This document shows, in pieces, positions 21,482 to 29,718 of a DNA stretch of 64,000 nucleotides. The notes beneath the pieces are model-generated. The model made no database searches. It was not told the DNA's origin and worked only from the letters and a program-made list of their open reading frames with translations. Both the position numbers and the translations under genes were made by a program. Every line of letters starts with the position of its first letter. The first letter of the stretch is position 1. The DNA is from Persicimonas caeni (lineage in GTDB: Bacteria; Myxococcota_A; Bradymonadia; Bradymonadales; Bradymonadaceae). Location: contig NZ_CP041186.1 in assembly GCF_006517175.1 (NCBI RefSeq), positions 558,001 through 622,000 of the forward strand. Reading direction: 5' to 3'.

Positions 21482-21755
21482 TGTTCGAGGGTGGGGGCCT
21501 TGCAGGTCAGTCACCTCAACCCCTCCGCCTCGCTGCGCTTCGGCACCTCCCCTTCGGACAAACGACGTCCGTGGGGAGGCAATGGTTGCTTCGGCAGAGG
21601 TGGTCGTTCGTTGGTGCCCCCTCCGACCTCTTGCTCCAACAAACACATGTGGTTGTTGAGGCAACCATTCGCCCCCACGGCCGCAGTACCAGGCCGAAGG
21701 GGGGCAGCCGCCGCAGGCGGCGGGGGGTTGAGGCTGCGAACCGGCAAGGCCTACA
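21482..21755. repeat. Palindromic dispersed element, family 1, copy 1
   Basis: A 274-bp non-coding element differing from copy 2 (23046-23319) at only two positions. It is one long nested palindrome. The outer arms begin CCTTGCAGGT..CACCTCAACCCC and end GGGGTTGAGG...CGGCAAGG. Middle arms are GTGGGGAGGCAATGGTTGC with GCAACCATTCGCCCCCAC. The apex at 21637-21658 is CAACA..CACATGTG..TGTTG. A side stem (GCAGAGGT/ACCTCTTGC) sits in the left half. It lies 5 bp after the receiver-kinase stop. Open frames through it in all directions are by-products of the stop-free palindrome. Confidence 0.85.
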
Positions 21756-21816
21756 AGCTCGAACCAAACCCCAAACTCCGGCTCAAACGCTTGTCTGACT
21801 AGGCATTTTGTACTCT

Positions 21817-22023
21817 TCAGTCCGGGTGAGACGAGTTATCGTCCACCGTACGGAGTTCGAGGCTTCGACAGTGTTCGAGGAAGCGTTGGATGCTGGGGTG
21901 GTAGGCGTCGTAGATACTTGCACGGAGAGGTCCTACCGGGTCCTCGATCACTACACCGACGGCGCGGCCTGCACCGCCCGTCCACCGCCGATCAGGTAAT
22001 TCTCTGAGGAGTTCGTTGTTCAC
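21817..22023 (-). CDS. Small hypothetical protein coupled to the PH-like membrane protein
   Basis: 68 residues starting at GTG 22023, which overlaps the stop of the upstream gene by 4 bp (GTGA), a translational-coupling arrangement. The sequence is soluble, mildly basic, with 'NELLRELPDRRWTGGAGRAVGVVIEDPVG' and a helical C-terminal half. No family is recognised. The base composition is less GC-rich than the flanks, as for its partner. Support comes mainly from the overlap; it could be spurious. Confidence 0.4.
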   Translation of the reverse strand: MNNELLRELPDRRWTGGAGRAVGVVIEDPVGPLRASIYDAYHPSIQRFLEHCRSLELRTVDDNSSHPD

Positions 22024-22580
22024 GGGGCTCCTGCTCGGTCGTCGCTGGCAATGAGCTTTTCAATCGCTGCGCACGCGGCCTGAGCATCATCGATGGCAAG
22101 GATATACTCGTGCTCGCGCGACGCCCCTGAACCCGGAGCCTCGCTCCCAGTGCGAGCAGTGAGGTCAATCTGAACGTGTCCTGCCCTTGGAGCAAGGGCT
22201 GAAATGCACTTTGCAGCGTGCAACTGACTCGGTGACAACTCGACAGCCTTGAAGCGGTCGGAAATGATTACACGCCGATTCGTTACGACATACCGCCTTG
22301 TAGCGAGCCGCAATGGCAAGACGACCAGCCTTCGTATGGCTGGGTACGCACCGAACAGAGCCCCCAAACCAAACAAAACCTGAAAAGTCACAGCTATCGG
22401 ATGGTCGGGGAAAAACTGTGGCAGGATGACCAGTGCGCTGTACGAGGCGATAAAGGCAGTGAAGAGCGAGAATGGAATCCCCAAAAGGTCACGCCAGAAG
22501 AAGACAAACCTGCACTGCGGACGCCCCTCCCAGACAACTTCCTCGTGGTCCTGAAGAATTATTTCTCTCGTGCCTCGCAT
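22020..22580 (-). CDS. Membrane protein with bacterial PH-like domain
   Basis: 186 residues. The N-terminus 'EIILQDHEEVVWEGRPQ' is followed by two membrane spans (about residues 30-55 and 63-88). A segment of bPH2/YdbS-type then begins 'RLATRRYVVTNRRVIISDRFKAVELSPSQL', including the typical Y-x-V-T-N-x-R-V-I motif. It ends in a short helical tail. Proteins of this type sit in the inner membrane and their role is poorly known. The codon use is visibly less GC-biased than in neighbouring genes. The gene lies between two near-identical 274-bp palindromic repeats, which suggests the segment was acquired or mobilised. Confidence 0.7.
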   Translation of the reverse strand: MRGTREIILQDHEEVVWEGRPQCRFVFFWRDLLGIPFSLFTAFIASYSALVILPQFFPDHPIAVTFQVLFGLGALFGAYPAIRRLVVLPLRLATRRYVVTNRRVIISDRFKAVELSPSQLHAAKCISALAPRAGHVQIDLTARTGSEAPGSGASREHEYILAIDDAQAACAAIEKLIASDDRAGAP

Positions 22581-22789
22581 CGCCGCCCCATGTCCTAAAT
22601 TGGAAGAGATGGTTCGAACGTATCAGGTTGCGGTCAGGTGCGCCAAACCCCTCTGAGTTTCGTTTCAAAGGCGGTTCGCCGGATATGATGCCTCCGGCGA
22701 CGTAGGTCACACTTGCTGGGGCATGCGACGCGCACCGTAACGGCATGGGGTTCCCCGACGAAGCCCAGCCCATGCGGCTTTGCGCTCCC

Positions 22790-23040
22790 AAGGCGACCAT
22801 CGGGAGCCGCGCCGAAGCGTCGTTTGCTGAGGCTTCGGTAGCCCGAGGCGACTCGAGCGTAGCGAGACGAGTCCCGGGTGAGGGTCAACGTGTCCATCAC
22901 ACCCTCTGGGCAACATGCAATGCCACAATTCTCCCGCGACGCACGCCTTGATGATTCGCCACGCCCACCCCTCGGACTCGCTACGCGTCGCCCGGGGCTA
23001 CCGAGGCGCCGCGAACGGCGCGGCGCGCGCTCGCTAGCGC
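22790..23040. repeat. Palindromic dispersed element, family 2, copy A
   Basis: Non-coding segment with two inverted halves. The left half contains GCTTCGGTAGCCCGAGG near 22830; the right half contains CCCGGGGCTACCGAGGCG near 22990-23010. It is shared with 32165-32400 in the opposite orientation, including an exact 25-nt match (22790-22814 with 32232-32256). It ends directly before family 1 copy 2. The preceding 22581-22789 holds no recognisable feature beyond a short hairpin around 22670-22705. Confidence 0.7.
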
Positions 23041-23045
23041 TCGCT

Positions 23046-23319
23046 TGTTCGAGGGGGGTGGCCTTGCAGGTCAGTCACCTCAACCCCTCCGCCTCGCTGC
23101 GCTTCGGCACCTCCCCTTCGGACAAACGACGTCCGTGGGGAGGCAATGGTTGCTTCGGCAGAGGTGGTCGTTCGTTGGTGCCCCCTCCGACCTCTTGCTC
23201 CAACAAACACATGTGGTTGTTGAGGCAACCATTCGCCCCCACGGCCGCAGTACCAGGCCGAAGGGGGGCAGCCGCCGCAGGCGGCGGGGGGTTGAGGCTG
23301 CGAACCGGCAAGGCCTACA
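23046..23319. repeat. Palindromic dispersed element, family 1, copy 2
   Basis: 274 bp, matching copy 1 at 272 positions and in the same orientation. The two mismatches lie within the first 16 bases. It ends 12 bp from the 3' end of the CheY-like gene and directly follows a family 2 element. Confidence 0.88.
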
Positions 23320-23331
23320 GAACCAGAGAAC

Positions 23332-23700
23332 TCACCCCTCCAAAAACTGACCCATCGCCTGCAACAGGCGACCGATATTGACCGGCTTGGTCTCGAAGGC
23401 GTCGCAGCCCGTCTCGAGCGCCTTGGTGCGGTCGCTCTCGAGGGCGTGGGCGGTCAGCGCGATGATCGGGATGTGGGCCGTCGCCTCGTCGCCCTTGAGC
23501 GTGCGCGTGGCTTCCCAGCCGTCCATGACCGGCAGGCTCAGGTCCATCAGGACCAGGTCGGGTTGCTCGGCGTGGCATTTCTCGACGCCTTGCTTGCCGT
23601 CGGGGGCGATGATGACCTCGAAGCCGCGGCGCTGCAGGCGGCGGGCGAGCATGTCGCGGTTCATTTCGTTGTCTTCAACCAACAAGATCTTGGCAGTCAT
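23332..23700 (-). CDS. Single-domain response regulator (CheY-like)
   Basis: 122 residues consisting of one receiver domain: 'ILLVEDNEMNRDML' (acidic pocket), phospho-acceptor Asp near 53 in 'DLVLMDLSLPVMDG', Thr in 'IIALTAHA' and Lys in 'FETKPVNI'. All conserved positions are present, so it should be phosphorylatable. The sequence is closest in style to stand-alone receivers that serve hybrid histidine kinases (M-D-L-S-L-P-V-M-D-G-W-E-A). It lies 76 bp downstream of the methyl-accepting signalling gene on the same strand and probably works with it or with the hybrid kinase further upstream. Confidence 0.93.
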   Translation of the reverse strand: MTAKILLVEDNEMNRDMLARRLQRRGFEVIIAPDGKQGVEKCHAEQPDLVLMDLSLPVMDGWEATRTLKGDEATAHIPIIALTAHALESDRTKALETGCDAFETKPVNIGRLLQAMGQFLEG

Positions 23701-23776
23701 AGCGCTCTTCTTGGGTACAGCTTGGATTTAGGTGCTTCCTATATCGATCGAATCTATTCGTGATGTCCGGGATGAA

Positions 23777-25237
23777 TCAGGATGCCTCGGCCCGCGCGGA
23801 CGCGGTCGGGAGCGACTCGAGCTCCGGCCCGTCGGCCTTTTCGCCCAGGCGGAAGCTGTCGACGAGCTCCCTCAACGTCTCGCTCAACTCGGCGAGCTCG
23901 GAGGCGGCGGTGGTCACCTGTCGGATGCCCGACACCCCGTGGGTCACCAGCGTGGCGAGGTCTTCCATGGCGCGGTTGACTTCGCCGGTGTGCTCGCGCT
24001 GCTCGGTCGTCACGACCTTGATGTCCAGGGCGGCCTCGGTGGTGTCTTCGGAGCGCACCAGGCCCTCCTGACACGCCGAGGCGGTCGCTCGGGTCGAGCC
24101 GTGGATATCGTCGACCAGCGACTTGATGCTGCCGACCGAGTCCTTGGTGTTCTCGGCAAGGCGGCGCATCTCGTTGGCCACCAGCGCAAAGCCCTTGCCC
24201 GCCTCCCCGGTGCGCGCGCCCTCCAGGCTGGCGTTGAGCGCGAGCAAGTCGGAGCGGTCGGCGATGCTTCGAATCAGCTTGAGAATCTCGGTGATACGCT
24301 TGCTCAACTGGTTGAGCTCGTCGATGCGCATGCCGATCTGGCGGTTCTGATCGCGGGTATCCTCGGCGGCCTCGAACACCAGGTGCGCGCGCTCGGCGAT
24401 GGCGTCGGCCGATTCCAGGAGCTCCTCGACGGTGCGCTGGGCCTCGCGGATGCGATCGGCCTGGTGCAACGCCGACGACTCGTGGGCGTGCAGCACCTGC
24501 AGCATCTCTTCGGTCGACGAGGCGACCTGGATGGCGCTGTGGGTGATCTGCTCGACCAGGTGGCGCAGGCCGGTGACCATCTCGTTGAAGGCGCTCGTCA
24601 GGTCGCCCTCGCCTTCGACCGACGAACTCAGGTCGCCGTGGGCGATCTCCTCGGCGCGCCCGGCCAGGTTGCGCAGGTTCGAGACCATCAGCCCGAAGGC
24701 GTCGCCAAGCTCGCCGGGCAGCTCCTCGTCGAGCGCCGGGTTGTAGAGCTGGTCGTTGGCGATGATGTGGGCCTTGACCGTCAGCCGACGAAGCTGGTTG
24801 GTCAGCTCGGCGAAGCTGCGGTTCAGGTCGCCCTGGCTCGAACTCGTGGGCAGGTCGACCGCCGACAGCTGTCCGGTCTCGAGCACGCGGTCCTGCATGC
24901 CCCGAACCCCGATATAGCCATTGGCGAGCTCGGTCGCCTCCTCGCTCAGGAGCCGAAGCTGGGTCAACAATTGGTTGATGGCGGTCGCCATGCGACCGAC
25001 ATCGCCCCCTTTATCGACCGTCAGCCGCGGCTGGGCCAGATCGCCGGCGGCGAGTCGGCCCAGCGCCTCGGTGACCTGGTCGAACGGCAGGAGCACCTGT
25101 CTTGCGTACATCACCACGGCCAGCCCCACCACCAGCAGCACCGCCGCGGCCACGTAAGCTTCGTGCCAGATAGCGACACCGACGGCCACGACAGTGAGCG
25201 CGCCGATGGCCATGGCGAGTTGTTTCCACGTCTGCAT
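23777..25237 (-). CDS. Methyl-accepting-type signalling protein with HAMP domains
   Basis: 486 residues from ATG 25237; a TTG at 25270 is the only longer start and lacks a ribosome site. Two closely spaced membrane spans (about residues 8-25 and 28-48) leave almost no periplasmic domain. A HAMP unit follows ('[22 protein letters not shown]'), then a second HAMP-like unit ('[28 protein letters not shown]'). The long helical hairpin has the tip '[38 protein letters not shown]', close to the MCP consensus. No CheB/CheR-binding C-terminal pentapeptide is seen. With no sensory domain it probably reads membrane or cytoplasmic cues. The CheY-like gene follows. Confidence 0.9.
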   Translation of the reverse strand: MQTWKQLAMAIGALTVVAVGVAIWHEAYVAAAVLLVVGLAVVMYARQVLLPFDQVTEALGRLAAGDLAQPRLTVDKGGDVGRMATAINQLLTQLRLLSEEATELANGYIGVRGMQDRVLETGQLSAVDLPTSSSQGDLNRSFAELTNQLRRLTVKAHIIANDQLYNPALDEELPGELGDAFGLMVSNLRNLAGRAEEIAHGDLSSSVEGEGDLTSAFNEMVTGLRHLVEQITHSAIQVASSTEEMLQVLHAHESSALHQADRIREAQRTVEELLESADAIAERAHLVFEAAEDTRDQNRQIGMRIDELNQLSKRITEILKLIRSIADRSDLLALNASLEGARTGEAGKGFALVANEMRRLAENTKDSVGSIKSLVDDIHGSTRATASACQEGLVRSEDTTEAALDIKVVTTEQREHTGEVNRAMEDLATLVTHGVSGIRQVTTAASELAELSETLRELVDSFRLGEKADGPELESLPTASARAEAS

Positions 25238-25279
25238 CAGTCTGTTCCAGAAGTTGCCGGGTCGAAACAAGCGAACAGC

Positions 25280-25307
25280 AGCCGGGCCCCCCGGCAGGGG
25301 CCCGGCT
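25280..25307 (-). terminator. Hairpin after the lipoprotein hydrolase gene
   Basis: An 11-bp perfect stem (AGCCGGGCCCC/GGGGCCCGGCT) with a 6-nt loop in the 124-bp gap between two minus-strand genes. A T-rich stretch follows on the minus strand without a clean T-run, so termination is likely but may be partial. Confidence 0.6.
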
Positions 25308-25361
25308 CGCAGTCGGAGCTGACTGGCTATGAGTGTGGGGGCCAGTCAATCATGTGGCTCC

Positions 25362-26273
25362 TTAGAGTCCGGCGATGAAGCCGTCGATATTCGACGCCGT
25401 CTGCGCCGGGTCCTCGACCTGCAGGTAGTGACCGGCACCACCGAAGTAGGTCAACGAGGCGTTCGGAATGGGGTCGACGACCAGCTGCTGGAGCAGCCCC
25501 GGCGTCATGAACGGATCGTCGGAAACCATAACGAGCGTCGGGGTTTGAATCTGCCCGACCATATCAGCGAAGTCGGCCTGAGTCCAAGCGTCGAGCGACT
25601 GGCGAGAAGCCTTGGGCGTCACCGTCGCGGCGCTGGCGAGCAGGTGGTTCAGGTCGTCCTGAGCCAGGTCGACCGACGAGATCGTGAAGATGAAGGCCTG
25701 CAGCTGCGGGTCCTCGGCCGAGGCCCAGAACAGGTCGTAGAACTGCTGGGGCAGCGGGAAGCCCGAGGCGGGGACCGGCGACATCAGCACCAGGCCGCTC
25801 AGGTCGGAATCGTTCTTGGCGGCGAACTTCTGAGCGATCGCGCCGCCCATGCTGTGGCCCACGAGCACGTAGTCGGTGGCGCCGGCGTCAGCGACGACCG
25901 CCTCGACGTCCTTGAGGTAGTTCTCGAGCGAGTGACCGCCGTTGGGCTTGTCCGAGTCGCCCGTGCCGCGAAGGTCGGGCACGATGAGACGATAGTCGGG
26001 CCCGGCGAGCTCGCCGATCAGGTTGTCGTACACGGTGCCGGAGACCGACCAACCGTGCACGAGCACGATGTCCTGGGCGCCAGAGCCGATGACCCGATAC
26101 GCGATCGTCTTGTTGTCTTTGGTCGTCGCGAAGTGCGTGACCGCGTCATCGGCGCTCAGCGCCTGGCCACGGGTGGTCACGCCACCGTCGTCGGGCGACA
26201 TCGCCTCGCTGCAGCCCACAAGGCCGGCGAGAGAAATGACCAGCAGAAAAAACATCGATTTGAGAGTCTTCAT
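25362..26273 (-). CDS. Alpha/beta-hydrolase lipoprotein
   Basis: 303 residues. The lipoprotein signal ends 'LAGLVGC'. After a short linker comes a complete alpha/beta-hydrolase domain: 'DIVLVHGWSVSG' (oxyanion region), 'DLRGTGDSDKP', the nucleophile elbow 'LVGHSMGGAIAQ', the acid in 'MVSDDPFMTPG' and the catalytic His in 'GGAGHYLQVED'. The triad is complete. The ATG at 26273 has a GGGGA ribosome site six bases upstream. It shares many positions with the next hydrolase (26455-27228), so the two are tandem paralogues, one exported and one cytoplasmic. Substrate unknown; similar enzymes include haloperoxidase-like and lactonase-like esterases. Confidence 0.88.
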   Translation of the reverse strand: MKTLKSMFFLLVISLAGLVGCSEAMSPDDGGVTTRGQALSADDAVTHFATTKDNKTIAYRVIGSGAQDIVLVHGWSVSGTVYDNLIGELAGPDYRLIVPDLRGTGDSDKPNGGHSLENYLKDVEAVVADAGATDYVLVGHSMGGAIAQKFAAKNDSDLSGLVLMSPVPASGFPLPQQFYDLFWASAEDPQLQAFIFTISSVDLAQDDLNHLLASAATVTPKASRQSLDAWTQADFADMVGQIQTPTLVMVSDDPFMTPGLLQQLVVDPIPNASLTYFGGAGHYLQVEDPAQTASNIDGFIAGL

Positions 26274-26385
26274 CTTACATCCCCTTCACACAATTAATGC
26301 TCGAGATTCGATTCCATCAGTCCCATCAGGCTACGTCATCCATCCTCCTGCGCATTGGCCGATACAACGGGCGTCCGCTTTGTCG

Positions 26386-26457
26386 GGCCGGCCCTAACCC
26401 AAGGGCCGGCCGCGGATCACCCACTCGTTCGAGCCGGAGAACCCAACCTCCGGCTCA
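26386..26457 (-). terminator. Two GC-rich hairpins after the cytoplasmic hydrolase gene
   Basis: A hairpin GAGCCGGAG/CTCCGGCTC (26431-26457) overlaps the stop codon. A second, GGCCGGCCCT/AGGGCCGGCC with a 6-nt loop, lies at 26386-26411. Neither has a T-run on the minus strand. Together they fill the 181-bp gap between the two hydrolase genes. Confidence 0.45.
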
Positions 26458-27228
26458 ACCATTCAGAAAGCTCGACAGCAGCTCGGCCGTCTCGTCGGTG
26501 CGCTCGACCTGGATGTAGTGGCCGGCGCCCGGGATATGGGCGATCTCGGCGTTCGGAATCGGGTCGGCCACGGCCGCCTGCAGAAACTCTTGGGGCAAAA
26601 ACGGATCGTCGCTCGCCACGACCAGCGTGGTGGCGGTGATGTCGCCCAACTGGTCGCTGAAGCCACCTTCGGTCCACGACACGAGCGCCTGCTGGATGCA
26701 CGCAGTCGGGATCTTGGCCGCGTCGTCGAGCAGGCGCGACTTGCTGCCCTGGGACAGGTCCAGGCAGGCCATATCGAGGATGGCGCCCTGGCTGTCGCGG
26801 TTCTGCCCCGAGTTGTAGAACAGGTCGTAGGCCTCCTGGGGAAGCTCCATGCCGCTGGCGGGCACGGTGCTCAGCAGGAACATGCGCTCGACGCGCTCCG
26901 GGTAGGTGGCCGCGAAGAGCTGGGCGATCTGGCCGCCCATGCTGTGGCCCACCAGTGCGAAGCTGTCGGCGCCGGCGTCGTCGGCCACCGTGCGCACGTC
27001 CTCGACGTAGTCGGAGAGCTTGTAGGAGTCGGCGTCCTTGGACGACTCACCGGTGCCGCGCAGGTCGACCACGATCATGCGGTAGGCGCTCTTGTCGAGC
27101 TTCGGAATCAGGTCGTTGTAGACCGCCCCCGAGACCATCCATCCGTGAACGAACACGACGTCTTGGTCGCCCTCGCCGATGACACGGTAGGCGATATCTA
27201 GACCATCTTGGTTCTGTACTTTCGGCAT
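26455..27228 (-). CDS. Cytoplasmic alpha/beta hydrolase coupled to the hybrid kinase
   Basis: 257 residues, without a signal peptide. The hydrolase motifs are 'VVFVHGWMVSGAVYNDLI', 'DLRGTGESSKD', the nucleophile elbow 'LVGHSMGGQIAQ', the acid region 'VASDDPFLPQEF' and the catalytic His in 'PGAGHYIQVER'. Its ATG follows immediately after the TAG stop of the hybrid histidine kinase. Its ribosome site (GGAGGAG) forms the last codons of that gene, so translation is almost certainly coupled. This pairing suggests the enzyme's product or substrate is tied to the kinase's signal, though that is an inference. Confidence 0.88.
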   Translation of the reverse strand: MPKVQNQDGLDIAYRVIGEGDQDVVFVHGWMVSGAVYNDLIPKLDKSAYRMIVVDLRGTGESSKDADSYKLSDYVEDVRTVADDAGADSFALVGHSMGGQIAQLFAATYPERVERMFLLSTVPASGMELPQEAYDLFYNSGQNRDSQGAILDMACLDLSQGSKSRLLDDAAKIPTACIQQALVSWTEGGFSDQLGDITATTLVVASDDPFLPQEFLQAAVADPIPNAEIAHIPGAGHYIQVERTDETAELLSSFLNG

Positions 27229-29403
27229 CTACTCCTCCTGTTGGGGTTGAGATCTCGGTACGGTTTTAGTTGTCGCTGCTATCGGCTCGCCGTCGGACGG
27301 CCGCTCTTCTGGGGCGTCGGCCTGCTCGGCCTGCGCGCCGGTGACTGCCAAAACTTCCTTCAACACTTGATCAACGGAGCTGACATTCTTGCTCAAAATT
27401 CGCTCGACGGACTTCTGCAAACGGGAGTGCTGGGCGTCGTCGAGGTCCATGGCGGTGACGACCACGATGGGAATCTCTTGCCAGCGCGGCTCCTGGCGCA
27501 TGATCTCGGCGACCTCGAAGCCGTCCATCTCGGGCATCATCAGGTCGAGCACGACCACGTCGGGGATCTCCGAGTCGAGCATCTCGAGGGCGGCCGTGCC
27601 GTTCTCGGCGGTGCGCACCCGCCAATCGGCCCGGCGCAGGTGCCGCGCCATGACCTCGCGCACGTCGTCCTCGTCCTCGACCACCAGCGCCGTGCCGCCC
27701 CGCTCGGGGTGGAAGCGCGCCAAGACCTTGACGAGTCGGTCGCGTTGGATCGGCTTGACCAGATAGTCGGAGGCGCCCAGCGCATAGCCGATGCTCTTGT
27801 CGTCGATCATGGTGACCATCACCACGGGAATCGACTCCAGGTCGGCCTCGGCCTTCAGGTTCGACAACACCGACCAGCCGTCACGGCCGGGCATCATCAC
27901 GTCGAGTGTAATCACGTCGGGGCGCTTGGTGCGGGCCAGCTCGACGCCCTGGTCGCCGTTGAACGCCGAGATGACGTGGAAGCCGCGCGGCCCCAAAAAG
28001 CGGCGCATCAACTCGTGGACGTGCGGGTCGTCGTCGATGACCAGCACCGTGGGACCCTCGCCCGAATTCGACAGAAAGTCGGCGCTCAGGTGGGGGATTT
28101 CCATCGTCGCCGACGGCTCGGCCAGCCCCGACCGGTGCTCGGTGGGCAGCAGAATCGTGAACGTGGTCCCCTCTCCCAGGGTGCTCTGGACGTCGATCGT
28201 GCCGCCCATCATCTCGCAGAAACGCTTGCAGATGGTCAGACCCAGGCCGGTGCCGCCATGTTTTCGGGTCGTCGATTCGTCGGCCTGGGTAAATGGCTCG
28301 AAGAGCCGGTCGATGCTCTCCGGGTCGATGCCCATGCCGGTGTCGCGCACCTCGATGCGCACCCCCGGCATGCTGTTGACCACCGCCTCGGCGGTGCTCA
28401 GCTCGATGACTCCCTTTTCGGTGAACTTGGCGGCGTTGCCCACCAGGTTCAAAAGCACCTGCTTGAGCTTGGTGCGGTCGGTGACCACCTCGCCGCGGCG
28501 TCGGTAGCTGCGCTCGAGGTCGTTGTCGTTCTTGGCCACCAACGGACGCACCGTGTCGATGACCTCGTCGACCAACTCGGCCAGGTCGAAGGCGTCCAGA
28601 TGCAGGTCCATCTTGCCGGCCTCGACCTTCGACAGGTCGAGGATGTCGTTGATGAGCGCCAACAGGTGGTTGGCCGAGTGGTGGACCTTCTTGAGGTCGC
28701 TCTGGATGCTCTCCAGCGGGAGCTCGGCCGGGTTGGAGGCGCCGAAGTCGAGGTCCTCCTGGATGAGCTCGGTGTAGCCGATGACCGCGTTGAGCGGGGT
28801 GCGCAGCTCGTGGCTCATATTCGCCAAGAACGCGCTCTTGGCCCGGCTGGCCTCCAGGGCGCGCTCTTCGGCCTCGCGTCGCTCCTCGACCTCTCGCTGC
28901 AGCCGCTCGTTGGTCTCGACGAGCTGGCGGGTGCGCTCCTGGACGCGCATCTCGAGCTCGTCGCGCGCCTGGCGAATCTCCTCTTCCATCTCCTTGCGCT
29001 CGGAGATGTTCTGGATGGCCACCAGCGAGCCCCACTGCACGCCGTCTTCGTCGTGCATCGGCTTGGCGCTCACCAGCGTCCACACCCCGCCGCCGTCGTT
29101 GTGCTGCCAACGGTGGTCGAACATCTCTTCGACCCCCTCTTGGCGGCGCTTGAGGTTCTGGCGGGCGCGCTCGGCCCACTCTTCTTCCATGAAGTCGAAG
29201 AGCATATTGCCGACCATCTCCGGGCGGCTGTAGCCGAGCATCTTCGCCATGCTTTCGTTGGCGTAGATGATCTCGCCGCCCAGGCGGACGACCAAGATTC
29301 CGTCGTTAATGGTTTCGACAATGGTGGCGAACGGTAGGTCTTCGTGCGCCGTTGGGTGCTTGGCGTCGTCTGCCGACGCCGAATCAGACTGAGTACTGCT
29401 CAT
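27229..29403 (-). CDS. PAS hybrid histidine kinase with two receiver domains
   Basis: 724 residues, soluble. The domains in order: PAS with PAC (about 22-150, 'TINDGILVVRLGGEIIYANESM'); coiled coil (150-190); HisKA with phospho-acceptor His near 198 ('FLANMSHELRTPLNAVIGY'); HATPase with N box 'LVGNAAKF', 'DTGMGID' and 'GGTGLGLTI'; receiver 1 with Asp near 500 ('ITLDVMMPGRDG'); receiver 2 with Asp near 618 ('VVLDLMMPEMDG'). A low-complexity tail rich in Glu/Gln ends the chain. There is no Hpt or output domain, so phosphotransfer must go to another protein; the CheY-like receiver at 23332 is a candidate by proximity only. The start at 29403 has a weak ribosome site. Confidence 0.92.
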   Translation of the reverse strand: MSSTQSDSASADDAKHPTAHEDLPFATIVETINDGILVVRLGGEIIYANESMAKMLGYSRPEMVGNMLFDFMEEEWAERARQNLKRRQEGVEEMFDHRWQHNDGGGVWTLVSAKPMHDEDGVQWGSLVAIQNISERKEMEEEIRQARDELEMRVQERTRQLVETNERLQREVEERREAEERALEASRAKSAFLANMSHELRTPLNAVIGYTELIQEDLDFGASNPAELPLESIQSDLKKVHHSANHLLALINDILDLSKVEAGKMDLHLDAFDLAELVDEVIDTVRPLVAKNDNDLERSYRRRGEVVTDRTKLKQVLLNLVGNAAKFTEKGVIELSTAEAVVNSMPGVRIEVRDTGMGIDPESIDRLFEPFTQADESTTRKHGGTGLGLTICKRFCEMMGGTIDVQSTLGEGTTFTILLPTEHRSGLAEPSATMEIPHLSADFLSNSGEGPTVLVIDDDPHVHELMRRFLGPRGFHVISAFNGDQGVELARTKRPDVITLDVMMPGRDGWSVLSNLKAEADLESIPVVMVTMIDDKSIGYALGASDYLVKPIQRDRLVKVLARFHPERGGTALVVEDEDDVREVMARHLRRADWRVRTAENGTAALEMLDSEIPDVVVLDLMMPEMDGFEVAEIMRQEPRWQEIPIVVVTAMDLDDAQHSRLQKSVERILSKNVSSVDQVLKEVLAVTGAQAEQADAPEERPSDGEPIAATTKTVPRSQPQQEE

Positions 29404-29718
29404 AACTGCGAAAAACCCCTCAGCCCGATTGGATCATCTTCAACACACCGGGCAAGGACACCTCAAGACGAACCTGTCAAAAAAAGGTGTCATATGTAGG
29501 CAGAAGGTAACTGTCAGTCACTATGCAGGATCGACCCGCCAGATGCAAGTATTGCGTCTGGTCGCGCGCTTGTCCGCGGGGGCGGCTTTTGCGACACTCT
29601 CGCCCGTGGTTTTGAATCTAAGACAAGCCGAGTCGCGTCCCCAAATCGAGTCGGACAAGTGATCGATCAGCGATTGACGGCTCCTGTCGACTGTAGTCTC
29701 CACCCAACGTGAGTCCCC
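29404..29718. other. Divergent intergenic region
   Basis: 315 bp between the hybrid kinase (minus) and the flavoprotein gene (plus); it must hold both promoters. A run of seven A's and the imperfect pair GACACCT/AGGTGTC (around 29456-29491) are visible. No recognisable operator, RNA or convincing coding frame is present. Confidence 0.5.

Noticed and set aside
21482-21755. Short ORFs (up to about 105 codons) inside the family 1 palindromes
   Set aside because: They occur in several frames on both strands, have no ribosome sites and change frame and sequence in copy 3, while base pairing is kept. The element is structural, not coding.
23732-25378. A 548-codon plus-strand frame
   Set aside because: Antisense to the methyl-accepting protein, which has clear HAMP and MCP motifs. 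The plus-strand product shows only composition-driven Leu/Gly/His patterns.
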